Source: Idiomarina sp. MD25a (lineage in GTDB: Bacteria > Pseudomonadota > Gammaproteobacteria > Enterobacterales > Alteromonadaceae). Taken from it: a DNA stretch of 64,000 nt. A program made the translations under genes and the position numbers. The DNA is taken from the NCBI RefSeq assembly GCF_001870515.1, contig NZ_MDGT01000003.1:812842-876841 (forward strand), read 5' to 3'. The number at the start of each line of letters is the position of its first letter. Within the stretch, counting starts at the first letter, position 1. Under the pieces are notes generated by a model. It was not told the DNA's origin, searched no databases, and saw nothing but the letters and a program-made list of their open reading frames with translations. Positions 1-8,612 of the stretch are shown here, piece by piece.

Positions 1-2065
1 CGGGCAAACGTCTAAAATAAGTGAGAGAAGAGTAGTGTGTGCCGAAGTCGTCGAGTGCGGTGCGATAACCACAGAGGTGGCAGCGCTTCAGTATGTCGAC
101 CGCTTCATCGAGGTCATCGATTGTGGTGGTTTCTAAAATCTCGAGCGTAATACCATTATCGCGCCCAGTATTTGATTCCGACATGGCTTCTAATCGACGT
201 TTAAACAAATCGCTGTTGAAGTAATCACCACTAATATTAACACTGACATTGATTTTGTGGCCTGAACGGCGCCACATTGCTGCCAAGTGATGTGCTTCAT
301 TCAGCACGTGATGGTCGAGCGCTATAGCGGCTTGAGAGCCTTGAATTTGCGGAATAAACGCCCCAGGCATCAATAGACCTCGGGTTTTGTGACGCCAGCG
401 ACTGAGCATTTCGACACCCACTATTTGGTTGCTGTGCATATTAAATTTGGGTTGGTAGGCAAACTCTATCTGCCGCTCGTCGATGGCATAAAGGAGCTCT
501 TTTATAAACTCTATCTTATGTTCGCGCTCTGAAGCTTGTTTGGCATCATGAATACTGACCTGATTCTTACCCTCACTTTTTGCTTGATACATTGATTGAT
601 CTGCGAATCGGATGAGCTGTTCGGCGTTAGGTGTATCATTAGGGTATACCGCAACCCCCATACTCGCCGACACCATGATCATAATGTCATCGATTGAATA
701 GGGTTGTGCGATAGCGTTGATAATCTGTTGATAGTCATCTTTGTTAGCGGAGCGGTTCAACAAAACGACAAATTCGTCACCACTAATACGGGCGACTGAG
801 TCTTTGGAATAAATGGTATGTTTAATACGCGCCGCGACTAACTTCAGCAATTTATCGCCGACTTCGTGACCATAATTATCATTAATTGGCTTGAATCCAT
901 CTAAGTCAATGTAACAGATAGAAAACTGCGATGGGGTTTGTGCATGGGTGAGCGTTTTAATATCTCGATCGAGCTGACGCCGGTTGGGCAAACCTGTCAA
1001 CTCATCATGAAAGGCCGCATGCTGCAGGTTGACGGTAAATTGTTTGCGCTCATTCACCATGCGGTTACGCTCGATCAATACACCCACGACCGAGGTCAGC
1101 GCATGCAAAGAGTCAACGAAAGCGGGCGTGTATTTATTAATGCGATTTGCTAGGCCGATTAAGCCGACCATTGTCTCACCGGAGTATACGGGGATCCCGA
1201 CATAATTCTGGATAGGTGGGTGACCGTAGGGCGTGCCACCCGACCGATTATCTTCTGCTGCATTATCGGTAATCAATACTTCGCCGCTAATCAGGGGTTT
1301 ACACAGCAAGTTATTGAGGTTTCTAAACTCTAAGCCATTACCTTTATTGCGCTCAAATAGTGCATTGGTCTCCGCGTTCCAAGCGATGTTAGTCAAGCTG
1401 TGAACCTTGAGGTAGGGTTGCTGCTCCTCATCGTAGAGGACCTCACCGATTAACCCAAACGCGCTCGAGGTTAGTTTTAGGATGTCATCGAGTAGAATAT
1501 CAAAGGTGAGTTGATCGTTATGGGTTGTCAGCAATAAATGCTGTGCTTTGATAATCACTTCATTTAGCCGGCTGGGTTGCACGGCATCGGGCAACGGAGC
1601 ACGACCTCGGCGCATGAATTCGTACTCGATCATGTGTACGAGATGACGTTGAATCTTGAGCTCATGACTGCTTATTGTCCGTGGCGAGCCGTGAATCAGA
1701 CACAGGGTGCCAATACGCTGTCCATTGGGTGCATGTAGCGCAATACCGCAGTAGAAACGTATAAATGGATAACCCGTTACCAAGGGGTTGTTAGAAAACC
1801 GACTGTCGGTTAATGCGTCATTGATGATAAAGGGTTCATCGCTTTGAATGGTGAACTGGCAAATGGATATATCGATAGGCGTCTCACATAGCGAGAGGCC
1901 AATTTTCGCTTTAAACCACTGTTGGTCGTCATCGACCAGGCTTATTAAAACGATATCGGTATTGAATATAAGTTTCGCGATATAAGCGATATTGTCGAAT
2001 GCGCGCTCGGAGACAGAGTTCATCAAACCCGTTTGCATGAGTGTCGTGGCCCGAGACGATGGCAT
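1..2065 (-). CDS. GAF-GAF-GGDEF-EAL cyclic-di-GMP protein (3' end cut by window edge)
   Basis: This is a signalling enzyme for cyclic-di-GMP turnover. The frame stays open from an ATG at 2065 to the left edge (688 codons seen), so the C-terminus is missing. Two GAF-like sensor modules come first (about residues 15-165 and 190-345). A GGDEF domain follows (about 350-510), with DELTGLPNRR and an active-site loop reading SGDEF at about residue 430. An EAL domain starts near 525 with YQPKF and an EML variant of the EAL signature, followed by SRWRHK. SGDEF is a tolerated cyclase variant and EML is seen in active phosphodiesterases, so both activities are possible but neither is proven. No transmembrane segment is visible, so it is probably cytosolic. 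The ATG has a good AGGGG ribosome site 8 bases upstream. It reads away from the copper-receptor operon. Confidence 0.88.
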   Translation of the reverse strand, partial: MPSSRATTLMQTGLMNSVSERAFDNIAYIAKLIFNTDIVLISLVDDDQQWFKAKIGLSLCETPIDISICQFTIQSDEPFIINDALTDSRFSNNPLVTGYPFIRFYCGIALHAPNGQRIGTLCLIHGSPRTISSHELKIQRHLVHMIEYEFMRRGRAPLPDAVQPSRLNEVIIKAQHLLLTTHNDQLTFDILLDDILKLTSSAFGLIGEVLYDEEQQPYLKVHSLTNIAWNAETNALFERNKGNGLEFRNLNNLLCKPLISGEVLITDNAAEDNRSGGTPYGHPPIQNYVGIPVYSGETMVGLIGLANRINKYTPAFVDSLHALTSVVGVLIERNRMVNERKQFTVNLQHAAFHDELTGLPNRRQLDRDIKTLTHAQTPSQFSICYIDLDGFKPINDNYGHEVGDKLLKLVAARIKHTIYSKDSVARISGDEFVVLLNRSANKDDYQQIINAIAQPYSIDDIMIMVSASMGVAVYPNDTPNAEQLIRFADQSMYQAKSEGKNQVSIHDAKQASEREHKIEFIKELLYAIDERQIEFAYQPKFNMHSNQIVGVEMLSRWRHKTRGLLMPGAFIPQIQGSQAAIALDHHVLNEAHHLAAMWRRSGHKINVSVNISGDYFNSDLFKRRLEAMSESNTGRDNGITLEILETTTIDDLDEAVDILKRCHLCGYRTALDDFGTHYSSLTYFRRLP

Positions 2066-2174
2066 AAACTGCACCCCTGATTCTTTCTATATAATAAGAA
2101 GAATACTTTTTTGAATGTCTTGTTAACAAATATAAAACATATGCTGTAAATGTCTAGCGTATATTGTTTGTATT

Positions 2175-2711
2175 TTATCCGCGAGGTGACATCTTTTGTA
2201 ATTTGCGTTGTAGAGTTCGCCGGTGCATACCTAGCGCTTTAGCCGTTGCACTGATATTGCCGTGGTGGTCGAGCAGGGTGCGTTGAATATGTTCCCATTC
2301 GAGTTGGGCTGGCGTCAGTGTTGTTTCGGGTGATTCTGTGGCAACGAAATTTTGTGTCGGAATAAGCCTTTGAAGCAGGGTGTTGAGGGCAACCGGCTTG
2401 GCCAGGTAGTCGGTTGCGCCGCGTCGCATTGCTTCGACCGTAGTCGCTATACTTGCGTAGCCAGTGAGCATGATCAGATGGTTTGGGGTAAAGTGCCGCT
2501 TGAGTTGAGCGATGGCATCAAGCCCCGATTCATCAGTCAACATCATATCTAAAATGATCCCGTGACAATGCGCTGATTTGGGCGCGCTGAGCGCCTCTTC
2601 CGTGGAGGCAAATGCTGCTACCGAAAAGTCGGTTTTTTGAGTGAGCCGACGTTGCAATACGCTACGATAGCTTGTGTCGTCATCTATGATGATAAGGGAA
2701 GCGTTATCCAA
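2175..2711 (-). CDS. RegA/PrrA/ActR-type response regulator
   Basis: This is the DNA-binding response regulator partner of the histidine kinase encoded just upstream; the two frames overlap by 28 bases, suggesting translational coupling. The receiver domain (about residues 5-120) shows the acidic pocket IIIDDD, phosphoacceptor Asp55 (GIILDMM), Thr83 (MLTGYAS) and Lys105 (LAKPV). After a short linker, a Fis-type helix-turn-helix at about 150-175 reads GNISATAKALGMHRRTLQRKL. The MHRRTLQR stretch is the hallmark of the RegA/PrrA/ActR/RoxR family of redox-responsive regulators. The 178-residue length is typical. It lies at the end of an apparent operon that begins with a copper receptor, so copper or respiratory-redox control is inferred. 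Its DNA targets are not known from the sequence. Confidence 0.87.
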   Translation of the reverse strand: MDNASLIIIDDDTSYRSVLQRRLTQKTDFSVAAFASTEEALSAPKSAHCHGIILDMMLTDESGLDAIAQLKRHFTPNHLIMLTGYASIATTVEAMRRGATDYLAKPVALNTLLQRLIPTQNFVATESPETTLTPAQLEWEHIQRTLLDHHGNISATAKALGMHRRTLQRKLQKMSPRG

Positions 2712-3736
2712 GTGACTACCTCATTATTTGCGTGAGTCCAGCGTAGCGTTCCGCCAAACTTTTCTAAAGTGGCATTACTGATAACAGCTCCTGCGCCATG
2801 ACCTTCATCGCTTTGCATGAGTCGTTGTCCGAGTTGATTCAAATTATCTGAATGACCGGCATTGCGGACTTCAATACAAAAACCGTTTTGTTGGGTCATA
2901 ATAGACACTACAACGGGCGCGTCACTGATTTGCTTTTGCGCATCGCAGGCATTGACAATGACATTGCTTAGCGCGGGTAACAGCGTGCGGTCAGCGTTGA
3001 TGTTGACCGACTCGAGCTGACGCTCGACCCGCCAGCTGATGGCGACTTCAGGACGCGCCAACTGCATTACATGTTGAATCTCCGTCGCGAGGGCAAGTGC
3101 ATTGATACTGACAGTGCGCTGATGACGTACGTCATCCGTGACATGGCGCCAATGCTCGAGCTTATTTTGGATGCGAGAAAACTGTTGACTGAGGTCATTT
3201 AACCAATCGGGAGTGGGCTGTGTTTTTTCCAGTGCTTCCTCGAGAAGCCACTGTGCTGCCTGTGTCGGGGTTGCTAATTCGTGTGTAAGTTGTGCGGCGG
3301 CGGTACCTATTGCCAATAGCTGCTCGTTACGTAATTGCTTTTCGCGCAGCGCTTGTAGTTGATGCTCTTGTTGATTAAGCCGATGACGCAAATAAAATAC
3401 CACCGTCATGATCAGCACACTGGTAATCGTGAAGCCAAGCAGCATGCCCTGTGCATGAGCAAGCATGGCGTGACTGGCATCGAACTGAGTAAACTGCCAC
3501 TGGGTCCACTGCGCTGCGATGCTTAAGCCAACAACCGCCACTGCTGCAGAGTGAGGTAGCCAAACGCACGCCATCACGACTGGAATCAACAGTACTGCGC
3601 TGAAAGGGTTACTTGCGGCGCCGTTAAACGCGATAAGCAAGTTGAGCGCGACTATTTCGAGCAGGAGCAGGGCAAACATCCAAATGACTGTGAGGCGGCG
3701 TTTGCGAAACACCGCCATACAGATAAGCAAAATCAT
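2684..3736 (-). CDS. RegB/PrrB-type membrane sensor histidine kinase
   Basis: This is a membrane-bound sensor kinase expected to phosphorylate the adjacent RegA-like regulator. The N-terminal 120 residues hold four or more hydrophobic segments. Between the first two lies GAASNPF (residues 39-45), close to the GGxxNPF motif that forms the quinone site in RegB. The H-box has His152 in the RegB-like context THELATPTQ. The ATPase domain carries VNACDA (N-box) and GHGAG (G-box). RegB enzymes have a redox-active cysteine shortly after the H-box; the aligned position here is Ile190 (FSRIQNKL), so thiol sensing appears absent. The 350-residue length is short for RegB (about 450). The ATG at 3736 has a good GAGG ribosome site. 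It starts 37 bases after the copper-receptor gene. Confidence 0.85.
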   Translation of the reverse strand: MILLICMAVFRKRRLTVIWMFALLLLEIVALNLLIAFNGAASNPFSAVLLIPVVMACVWLPHSAAVAVVGLSIAAQWTQWQFTQFDASHAMLAHAQGMLLGFTITSVLIMTVVFYLRHRLNQQEHQLQALREKQLRNEQLLAIGTAAAQLTHELATPTQAAQWLLEEALEKTQPTPDWLNDLSQQFSRIQNKLEHWRHVTDDVRHQRTVSINALALATEIQHVMQLARPEVAISWRVERQLESVNINADRTLLPALSNVIVNACDAQKQISDAPVVVSIMTQQNGFCIEVRNAGHSDNLNQLGQRLMQSDEGHGAGAVISNATLEKFGGTLRWTHANNEVVTWITLPLSS

Positions 3737-3773
3737 GTTACCGCCTCATTAAATACACTCAAAGCAAGCTTAC

Positions 3774-5882
3774 TCAAAATGTATAACGGACGCCAAAGTT
3801 TATTGAACGTCCTGCACCGGCAATATTATCAAACCCGTCGTTGGCAGCCGCTTTTTGCGCCGCAATATTGACGCCGCCGAGTGGCTGTCGGTAAAACTCA
3901 TCCAATACATTGGTGATACCCATATTGACCTGCCACTGTGCAGCGGTGTAACTGAGTTGCCAGTTGATGAGTTCATAGGCCTCAGTGCGGTTTTCCAAAC
4001 GCTGCGGATCGACGCGATCTTTTTCTGCGACGTGTTCAATTGCAACGGTTTGTTCCCATGCCCCCCATTGCTGACTGAGCGCGACGCGCAGGGTCAGTGG
4101 TTGAATCTGATAGAGTGGACGCCCGTTGTGTTGTTCGCCATGGGTGTATTTTGCGGACGCACTCAGCCGCCACTCGTCAACCCCCAAGAGTTGACTCCAA
4201 CGCTGGTTATATTGGGCATCGATACCTTTTAGTGTGGCGTCAACATTGGTCATCTGTAGAATATTGCGCGCCGTTACGAGGGATGTACCGCGATTAAATG
4301 TGCCGATCACCTCAGCATCAACGTAGTCATCTACTCGCGTATAAAACGGACTTAGCGAAAGTTGCCAATCATCGTGAGCGTTTTCTAATTGATAAGTTGC
4401 ACTGAGGGTTTGCGCTGTTTCTGGCTTCAAATCGATACGTCCGACATAACCATTGCCATCACCGAACCAACCAATCATAGTGGTTGCCATGGTTCCACGT
4501 CCCCAACTGTATCGCTCATATAAATTGGGCGCACGATTCTTTTGTGCGATACCCAATTCGAGGCTTTGTTGGGCGTTTATTCTATGTTTAACGGCGACGG
4601 TATAATCGACTAAAGTGTCCGTCTGTTTGCGCTCGGCTTGATTAAAGGTTGTTGCTGCAGCTGCATCAGGATTAAGCATACCCATCATTGGACTATCGTT
4701 GTATGGCTGTACTTTTCCCGCATCGGTGCGTACATGCTCGATACGTACACCTGCATTAATCCACCAATCGTTGGTAAGTTGCGTATCTGAATCGGCAAAT
4801 AAAGCGACGCGCTGACGTTCGCCGTCATTAATATTGATATAGGGGTTGGGTCCCATCATCATTGAGCCAGTCAAGGCAGGCCAATAGTCATCGAGTTGGT
4901 AATCGAATAATTCGTGACCTAAAGTAATATCGCTTGCATGACTCCCGATTAACGAAACCGGGAGCGTCCAATGTAGTTTATAACTGCGATCACTGGCATC
5001 GGTAACCATCGGCATCATGCCGGGCTTTTCGTCCGTGAAGAAACCCATCTCATGCTCGACTGATTGCCAATTAAAGTAGCTCGTGAAGCGAGCGCCTTGA
5101 GCCAAGTTTCGTTGGTACTTAACATGCGCCCCCAGACTTTGGTTATCGGTCATGTCCATATATTGGTTGGGAAAACCCTGATAAGGAATGGCTTGCGCCG
5201 TGAGCTTGGTGGTAAATTGCTGCCGTTCATCGCGCCAAGCCGTGGTGAGAGCATGGTTTTGCGCTTGATAAAGCGTATCGAGCACGGTATTACCATGACC
5301 GTCTTCATAGCTGTTGGATTCCTCGTAGGCACCTTGATAGTCAATTGACCAACTTTTGCTCGCCCACTGGGCGCCTGCGCCAGCTAACCATTTGTCGCCG
5401 TTACTTTGATACTCGCCTGCGAAATAACCTTGCTGCCAAGAGAGCTGCTCGGTATCGCTAAACTGAGTACGCATTTGTTCTAAATTGATAACACCTGCAA
5501 TGTTGTCACCTCCGCTACGCACCGGTGTTATACCGGCAATAACTTGCGTTGCCGCGACTTGATTCGCTGATATATAGGAAAGTGGTGGGTTCATTTGATT
5601 AGCGCAAGCAGCGGTTAACTCGGCGCCATCGATAATCACTTTAACACGGTCACCCATCATGCCGTTGATAACGGGCAAGGCCGATACGCCGCCCGCTGCA
5701 GAAAAGTCGACGCCTTGCTCGCGCAGCTGTTGAGATAAATCACCCAAAGTACGTTGACTTTGATGGCCCTTGACTTCAATAACTTCTGTGGTGTCTTGCG
5801 GGGTCTCAGCATGAATTGAAAGGGTGTTTAGAGCGGTGCAAACTAGAAAACTAGTACGCGCAAGTGGAAAGAGTTTCTGCAT
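3774..5882 (-). CDS. oprC: TonB-dependent copper receptor (OprC/NosA family)
   Basis: This is an outer-membrane beta-barrel receptor for copper uptake driven by TonB. It has a signal peptide (about residues 1-25), then a plug domain with GDRVKVIIDGAEL and the family stretch CANQMNPPLSYI. In Pseudomonas OprC copper is bound by a CxxxM-HxM site. Here Cys93-x3-Met97 and His277-x-Met279 reproduce both halves. Several loops are methionine-rich (GMMPM, SMMMG, SPMMGM), as expected for copper. The protein ends in an aromatic residue (GVRYTF), the usual barrel C-terminus, and 702 residues is a normal length. It is the first gene of a minus-strand operon with the RegB/RegA-like pair. Its upstream region holds three short palindromes (5921-6001). 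The conserved site residues make the copper assignment strong; regulation by the adjacent pair is inferred. Confidence 0.92.
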   Translation of the reverse strand: MQKLFPLARTSFLVCTALNTLSIHAETPQDTTEVIEVKGHQSQRTLGDLSQQLREQGVDFSAAGGVSALPVINGMMGDRVKVIIDGAELTAACANQMNPPLSYISANQVAATQVIAGITPVRSGGDNIAGVINLEQMRTQFSDTEQLSWQQGYFAGEYQSNGDKWLAGAGAQWASKSWSIDYQGAYEESNSYEDGHGNTVLDTLYQAQNHALTTAWRDERQQFTTKLTAQAIPYQGFPNQYMDMTDNQSLGAHVKYQRNLAQGARFTSYFNWQSVEHEMGFFTDEKPGMMPMVTDASDRSYKLHWTLPVSLIGSHASDITLGHELFDYQLDDYWPALTGSMMMGPNPYININDGERQRVALFADSDTQLTNDWWINAGVRIEHVRTDAGKVQPYNDSPMMGMLNPDAAAATTFNQAERKQTDTLVDYTVAVKHRINAQQSLELGIAQKNRAPNLYERYSWGRGTMATTMIGWFGDGNGYVGRIDLKPETAQTLSATYQLENAHDDWQLSLSPFYTRVDDYVDAEVIGTFNRGTSLVTARNILQMTNVDATLKGIDAQYNQRWSQLLGVDEWRLSASAKYTHGEQHNGRPLYQIQPLTLRVALSQQWGAWEQTVAIEHVAEKDRVDPQRLENRTEAYELINWQLSYTAAQWQVNMGITNVLDEFYRQPLGGVNIAAQKAAANDGFDNIAGAGRSINFGVRYTF

Positions 5883-5920
5883 GTTTTATAGTCCGATGGT
5901 GAACACATTAACTTGCAGCA

Positions 5921-6001
5921 CAGTTTACAAACTGAACCGTGCTTGACCATGTGACAAATTGTCGCACCCTTTATACTTAAGTTAACTTTACAAGTTTGTA
6001 A
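5921..6001. promoter_or_regulatory. Cluster of three short palindromes upstream of the copper receptor
   Basis: Three inverted repeats lie within 81 bases: CAGTTT-AC-AAACTG at 5921-5934, GACAA-A-TTGTC at 5953-5963 and TTACAA-GT-TTGTAA at 5988-6001. The first and third share the core TTTACAA. They sit 40-120 bases before the receptor start on one side and before a small plus-strand gene (6148) on the other. This is what operators for a dimeric regulator would look like. Which regulator binds cannot be read from the sequence. Confidence 0.45.
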
Positions 6002-6079
6002 GTACTCACCTTTACGAACCTTTTACGCTTTTACACCTTGTTGAATAAGGCCGCACGGCATACTGTTTATACGTCATCG

Positions 6080-6117
6080 GACGGCTTGGGTGACCCCCCG
6101 AATAACTCAGAGCCGTC
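6080..6117 (+). other. Possible stem-loop in the leader of the small gene at 6148
   Basis: GACGGCT at 6080-6086 pairs with AGCCGTC at 6111-6117 around a 24-base loop. It lies about 30 bases upstream of the 55-residue gene. The long loop makes it weak; it may be a structured leader or chance. The rest of 5883-6147 contains only the palindromes described separately and AT-rich DNA. Confidence 0.25.
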
Positions 6118-6147
6118 GGTGGCACTTTATTTAATGAGGAGCAGGTC

Positions 6148-6315
6148 ATGACGATCGATTGGGCGGCAATAAATCGACAACTCGACGAAACCTTAAAGCG
6201 CAGGGCTCAAACGCGCTGGCATCGTCGTGCGCAGCCGCGCAGTGTGCAGCAACTGCTCAGCAAAGCCGAAGTGGAGGCTCTGCGTACCGAGTTTGAACGC
6301 TCGCGTTCACGCTAA
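6148..6315 (+). CDS. Small basic hypothetical protein, 55 residues
   Basis: This short open frame has a strong ribosome site (GAGGAG about 7 bases before the ATG) and ends in TAA. The product begins MTIDWAAINRQL, is rich in Arg and Gln, has no signal peptide or transmembrane segment, and looks wholly helical (QQLLSKAEVEALRTEFERSR). Its last four bases overlap the 3' end of the convergent LysR gene. The family is not recognised. It stands between the copper-receptor promoter and the dab regulator, so it might share the divergent regulatory region at 5921-6001. The good ribosome site and protein-like composition support a real gene, but length limits confidence. Confidence 0.5.
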   Translation: MTIDWAAINRQLDETLKRRAQTRWHRRAQPRSVQQLLSKAEVEALRTEFERSRSR

Positions 6316-7178
6316 TCGTAACGCGCAAGCAAGCGGCTGAGCCAAGGGTGCTGGAAAGGCTGTTTAATAGTAATTGCGTAAAACTGCTCAAACAAGTTGG
6401 GCAATGTCACATACCTTTGCAGCCGCCGGCTATCTAGCTCATCTTTGACCACAACATCTGGGATTACAGCCAGTGCACCACCGTCTCGTGCCAACAAGCG
6501 CAACATCGCCATATCATCCGCCTCGGCAATCACTTGCGGTGACCACTGATACTGTGTAGCTAACATATCGAAACCCGAGCGTAATGGCGCGCTGGTCGGC
6601 GGCAACACCCATGCGCGGTTGCACAGTGCGGGGTCAGCCAATGATTGAATCGGTAAACCGGGGATACCGATAATAGAGACGGGTTGACGAGCGAGCAAAC
6701 GACTTTGCCAAATGTCTTCGTCTTGACCCGCCACATCGGTATTTGCCAGCGCAATATCAATACGGTGTTCAGCAAGCTCAGTGAGCAACTGGTGAGTCGA
6801 CATTGAGTGCAAACGGAACGGTTGCGGCGTAGCACTCATCAGCGGCGCTATAAACTGTTCAACAAAGTTTCTCGACATGGTCGACGCATGACCGATACGC
6901 ACCACGTTTGCTTGACTGGTCTTACCTTGTTTTAGTTGCTCGACCAAGCTTTGTCCTTCTGCAAAAATGCGATCGGCGTATTGTTTGGCGATGTAGCCTG
7001 CTTGAGTCAGCTTTAGCCGACGCCCTTCACGTTCAAATAACGTCTGACCCAACCACTCCTCTAATTGCTTGATCTGGCTTGATAGCGCGGATTGAGAGAC
7101 ATGCAGCTGTTGCGCTGCTTGCGTTAAATGACCGGTTTTGGCGACAGACCAAAAATAATAGAGATGACGATAATTCAT
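6312..7178 (-). CDS. LysR-family transcription regulator, probably of dabBA
   Basis: This is a LysR-type regulator of 288 residues. The N-terminal winged helix-turn-helix covers about residues 1-60 (NYRHLYYFWSVAKTGHLTQAA, then SQSALSSQIKQLE), with a start close to that of NhaR. The C-terminal two-lobed effector domain runs from about 90 to 288. The gene is divergent from dabBA with only 105 bases between the starts, the usual layout for a LysR protein controlling its neighbour. LysR-type regulators are also common next to inorganic-carbon uptake operons. The effector is not predictable here. Na+/H+ signals (as for NhaR) are an alternative, but the linked target is a cation-channel-like carbon transporter, not nhaA. 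Confidence 0.83.
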   Translation of the reverse strand: MNYRHLYYFWSVAKTGHLTQAAQQLHVSQSALSSQIKQLEEWLGQTLFEREGRRLKLTQAGYIAKQYADRIFAEGQSLVEQLKQGKTSQANVVRIGHASTMSRNFVEQFIAPLMSATPQPFRLHSMSTHQLLTELAEHRIDIALANTDVAGQDEDIWQSRLLARQPVSIIGIPGLPIQSLADPALCNRAWVLPPTSAPLRSGFDMLATQYQWSPQVIAEADDMAMLRLLARDGGALAVIPDVVVKDELDSRRLQRYVTLPNLFEQFYAITIKQPFQHPWLSRLLARYD

Positions 7179-7205
7179 AGCTGGGTTAATCGTTCTTAAA
7201 AAAAG

Positions 7206-7230
7206 AATAGTATTATAATATATATCTATT
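7206..7230. promoter_or_regulatory. Candidate LysR operator between lysR and dabB
   Basis: AATAG at 7206-7210 and CTATT at 7226-7230 form an inverted pair around a 15-base AT-only spacer. It lies in the middle of the 105-base divergent region. LysR proteins bind AT-rich interrupted dyads in this position. High AT content means chance pairing is possible. Confidence 0.35.
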
Positions 7231-7283
7231 TTACTTAATTATCGCAAGTCGAGATACTAGCCCACAGTTAATTAGGGTAAACG

Positions 7284-8612
7284 ATGGGAGCAACCACGTT
7301 GAACTGGATTCAGATAGATGAATTGCGAGTGACCTTAGTCGTCATGGTCGCTTTATTAAGTTGGGTGGTACTACGCTACACGTGGCGGAACTTTGCACTT
7401 GAGCCCAGTCGCCCTCGTGCGATGGGCTGGATGTTGGGCTGTCTAGTTAGTGTAGTTGTTACATTGGTAGCCAACCATTTTATTTTGTTCTTGTTAAGTT
7501 GGATAAGCATCAGTGTGTGCTTACACCGTTTACTGCTGTTTTATCCTGAGCGAGCGCGAGCGGTGCTTGCAACACACAAACGTATGATCACCGCGCGGCT
7601 TACGGAAGTACTGCTTGTTGTCAGCTTTATTCAGTTTTATCTATGGTCGGGCGATGCCACTATCACCGGAACGTTAGCCCATTATTACAGCACTAACACG
7701 GTGCCGACAGGCGCCATGTTAACTTTAGTGATTGCCGCGTTACTGAGCTGTGCGCAAATGCCCTTTCATGGTTGGTTGATGCAGGTTGTTGAATCGCCTA
7801 CCTCAGTATCGTCTTTACTGCACGCGGGCATTGTCAATTTAGGTGGCTTCTTGTTGCTAAGTTTTGCACCACTGCTTACGGAGGCCGAATCTGCACGTTG
7901 GTTGCTCGGGATCTTAAGTGCTGTTTCTTGTGGTTTGGCTATTTTAATCATGTCGACGCGCATCAGTATTAAAATTCGATTGGCGTGGTCGACCTGCGCA
8001 CAAATGGGCTTAATGTTACTCGAAATTGCCTTGGGTTATTACAGCCTTGCTTTACTGCACTTGGTTGCGCACTCGTTGTACAAAGCCTATGCGTTTTTAT
8101 CGTCAGGAACGGTGCGTCCTATTCATAATGTACTAGTTCGCAATAGTTGGATAACGTTGGCGTGGTTTATCTTCAGTCTGGTGTTAATTAACTTGGCACT
8201 CTGGTTGAGCTTTGGTCACTTTAAACCGACTGCGGCAGTGCTACTGAGCTTATCAATTACTTTGTTGATGTCCCAGGCTCACAAGTTTAGCTGGTTTAAG
8301 AGCGTGCTTATCGCTGTCGTTTGGGTTGCCATTTATACCGGCTTAACACTGTCTGCTGCGCAGTTGATGCAAGATGGGCGCGTTCACATCATGCTCGACT
8401 TAGCGGTAGCGGCTTGGTTTATTGTACTAGTCGCTTTGTACTGGTGGTTGGAGCAACATGTCGCGCATCAAGTAAGTCAACGCTGGTTTATTCGCTTGAA
8501 TGCCGGATTATATATTGATGAGTGGTTCACGCGCCTTGCTTTATGGTTGTGGCCGCGACCGGAAGATCGCCATCGCTATGAGTCAGTGCAAGAAAAGGAG
8601 TCGGCATCATGA
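7284..8612 (+). CDS. dabB: DabB: NuoL/ND5-like membrane subunit of inorganic-carbon uptake
   Basis: This is the membrane subunit of the DAB dissolved-inorganic-carbon accumulation complex. It is an antiporter-like protein related to complex I NuoL, thought to pass cations that power CO2 hydration by DabA. The 442-residue protein is almost wholly hydrophobic with about 12-13 helices. It carries the proton-antiporter signature in the middle (QMPFHGWLMQVVESPTSVSSLLHAGIVNLGG, at about residues 157-188), including a conserved His and Lys/Glu-type polar residues within helices. It is shorter than NuoL (about 610), as expected for DabB. The stop overlaps the start of dabA by four bases, a tight coupling. 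No nuo genes are near, so it is not part of complex I. Confidence 0.88.
   Translation: MGATTLNWIQIDELRVTLVVMVALLSWVVLRYTWRNFALEPSRPRAMGWMLGCLVSVVVTLVANHFILFLLSWISISVCLHRLLLFYPERARAVLATHKRMITARLTEVLLVVSFIQFYLWSGDATITGTLAHYYSTNTVPTGAMLTLVIAALLSCAQMPFHGWLMQVVESPTSVSSLLHAGIVNLGGFLLLSFAPLLTEAESARWLLGILSAVSCGLAILIMSTRISIKIRLAWSTCAQMGLMLLEIALGYYSLALLHLVAHSLYKAYAFLSSGTVRPIHNVLVRNSWITLAWFIFSLVLINLALWLSFGHFKPTAAVLLSLSITLLMSQAHKFSWFKSVLIAVVWVAIYTGLTLSAAQLMQDGRVHIMLDLAVAAWFIVLVALYWWLEQHVAHQVSQRWFIRLNAGLYIDEWFTRLALWLWPRPEDRHRYESVQEKESAS

Noticed and set aside
7284..8612. NuoL subunit of complex I
   Set aside because: It is too short, no other nuo gene is near, and it is coupled to dabA, so DabB is the better call.
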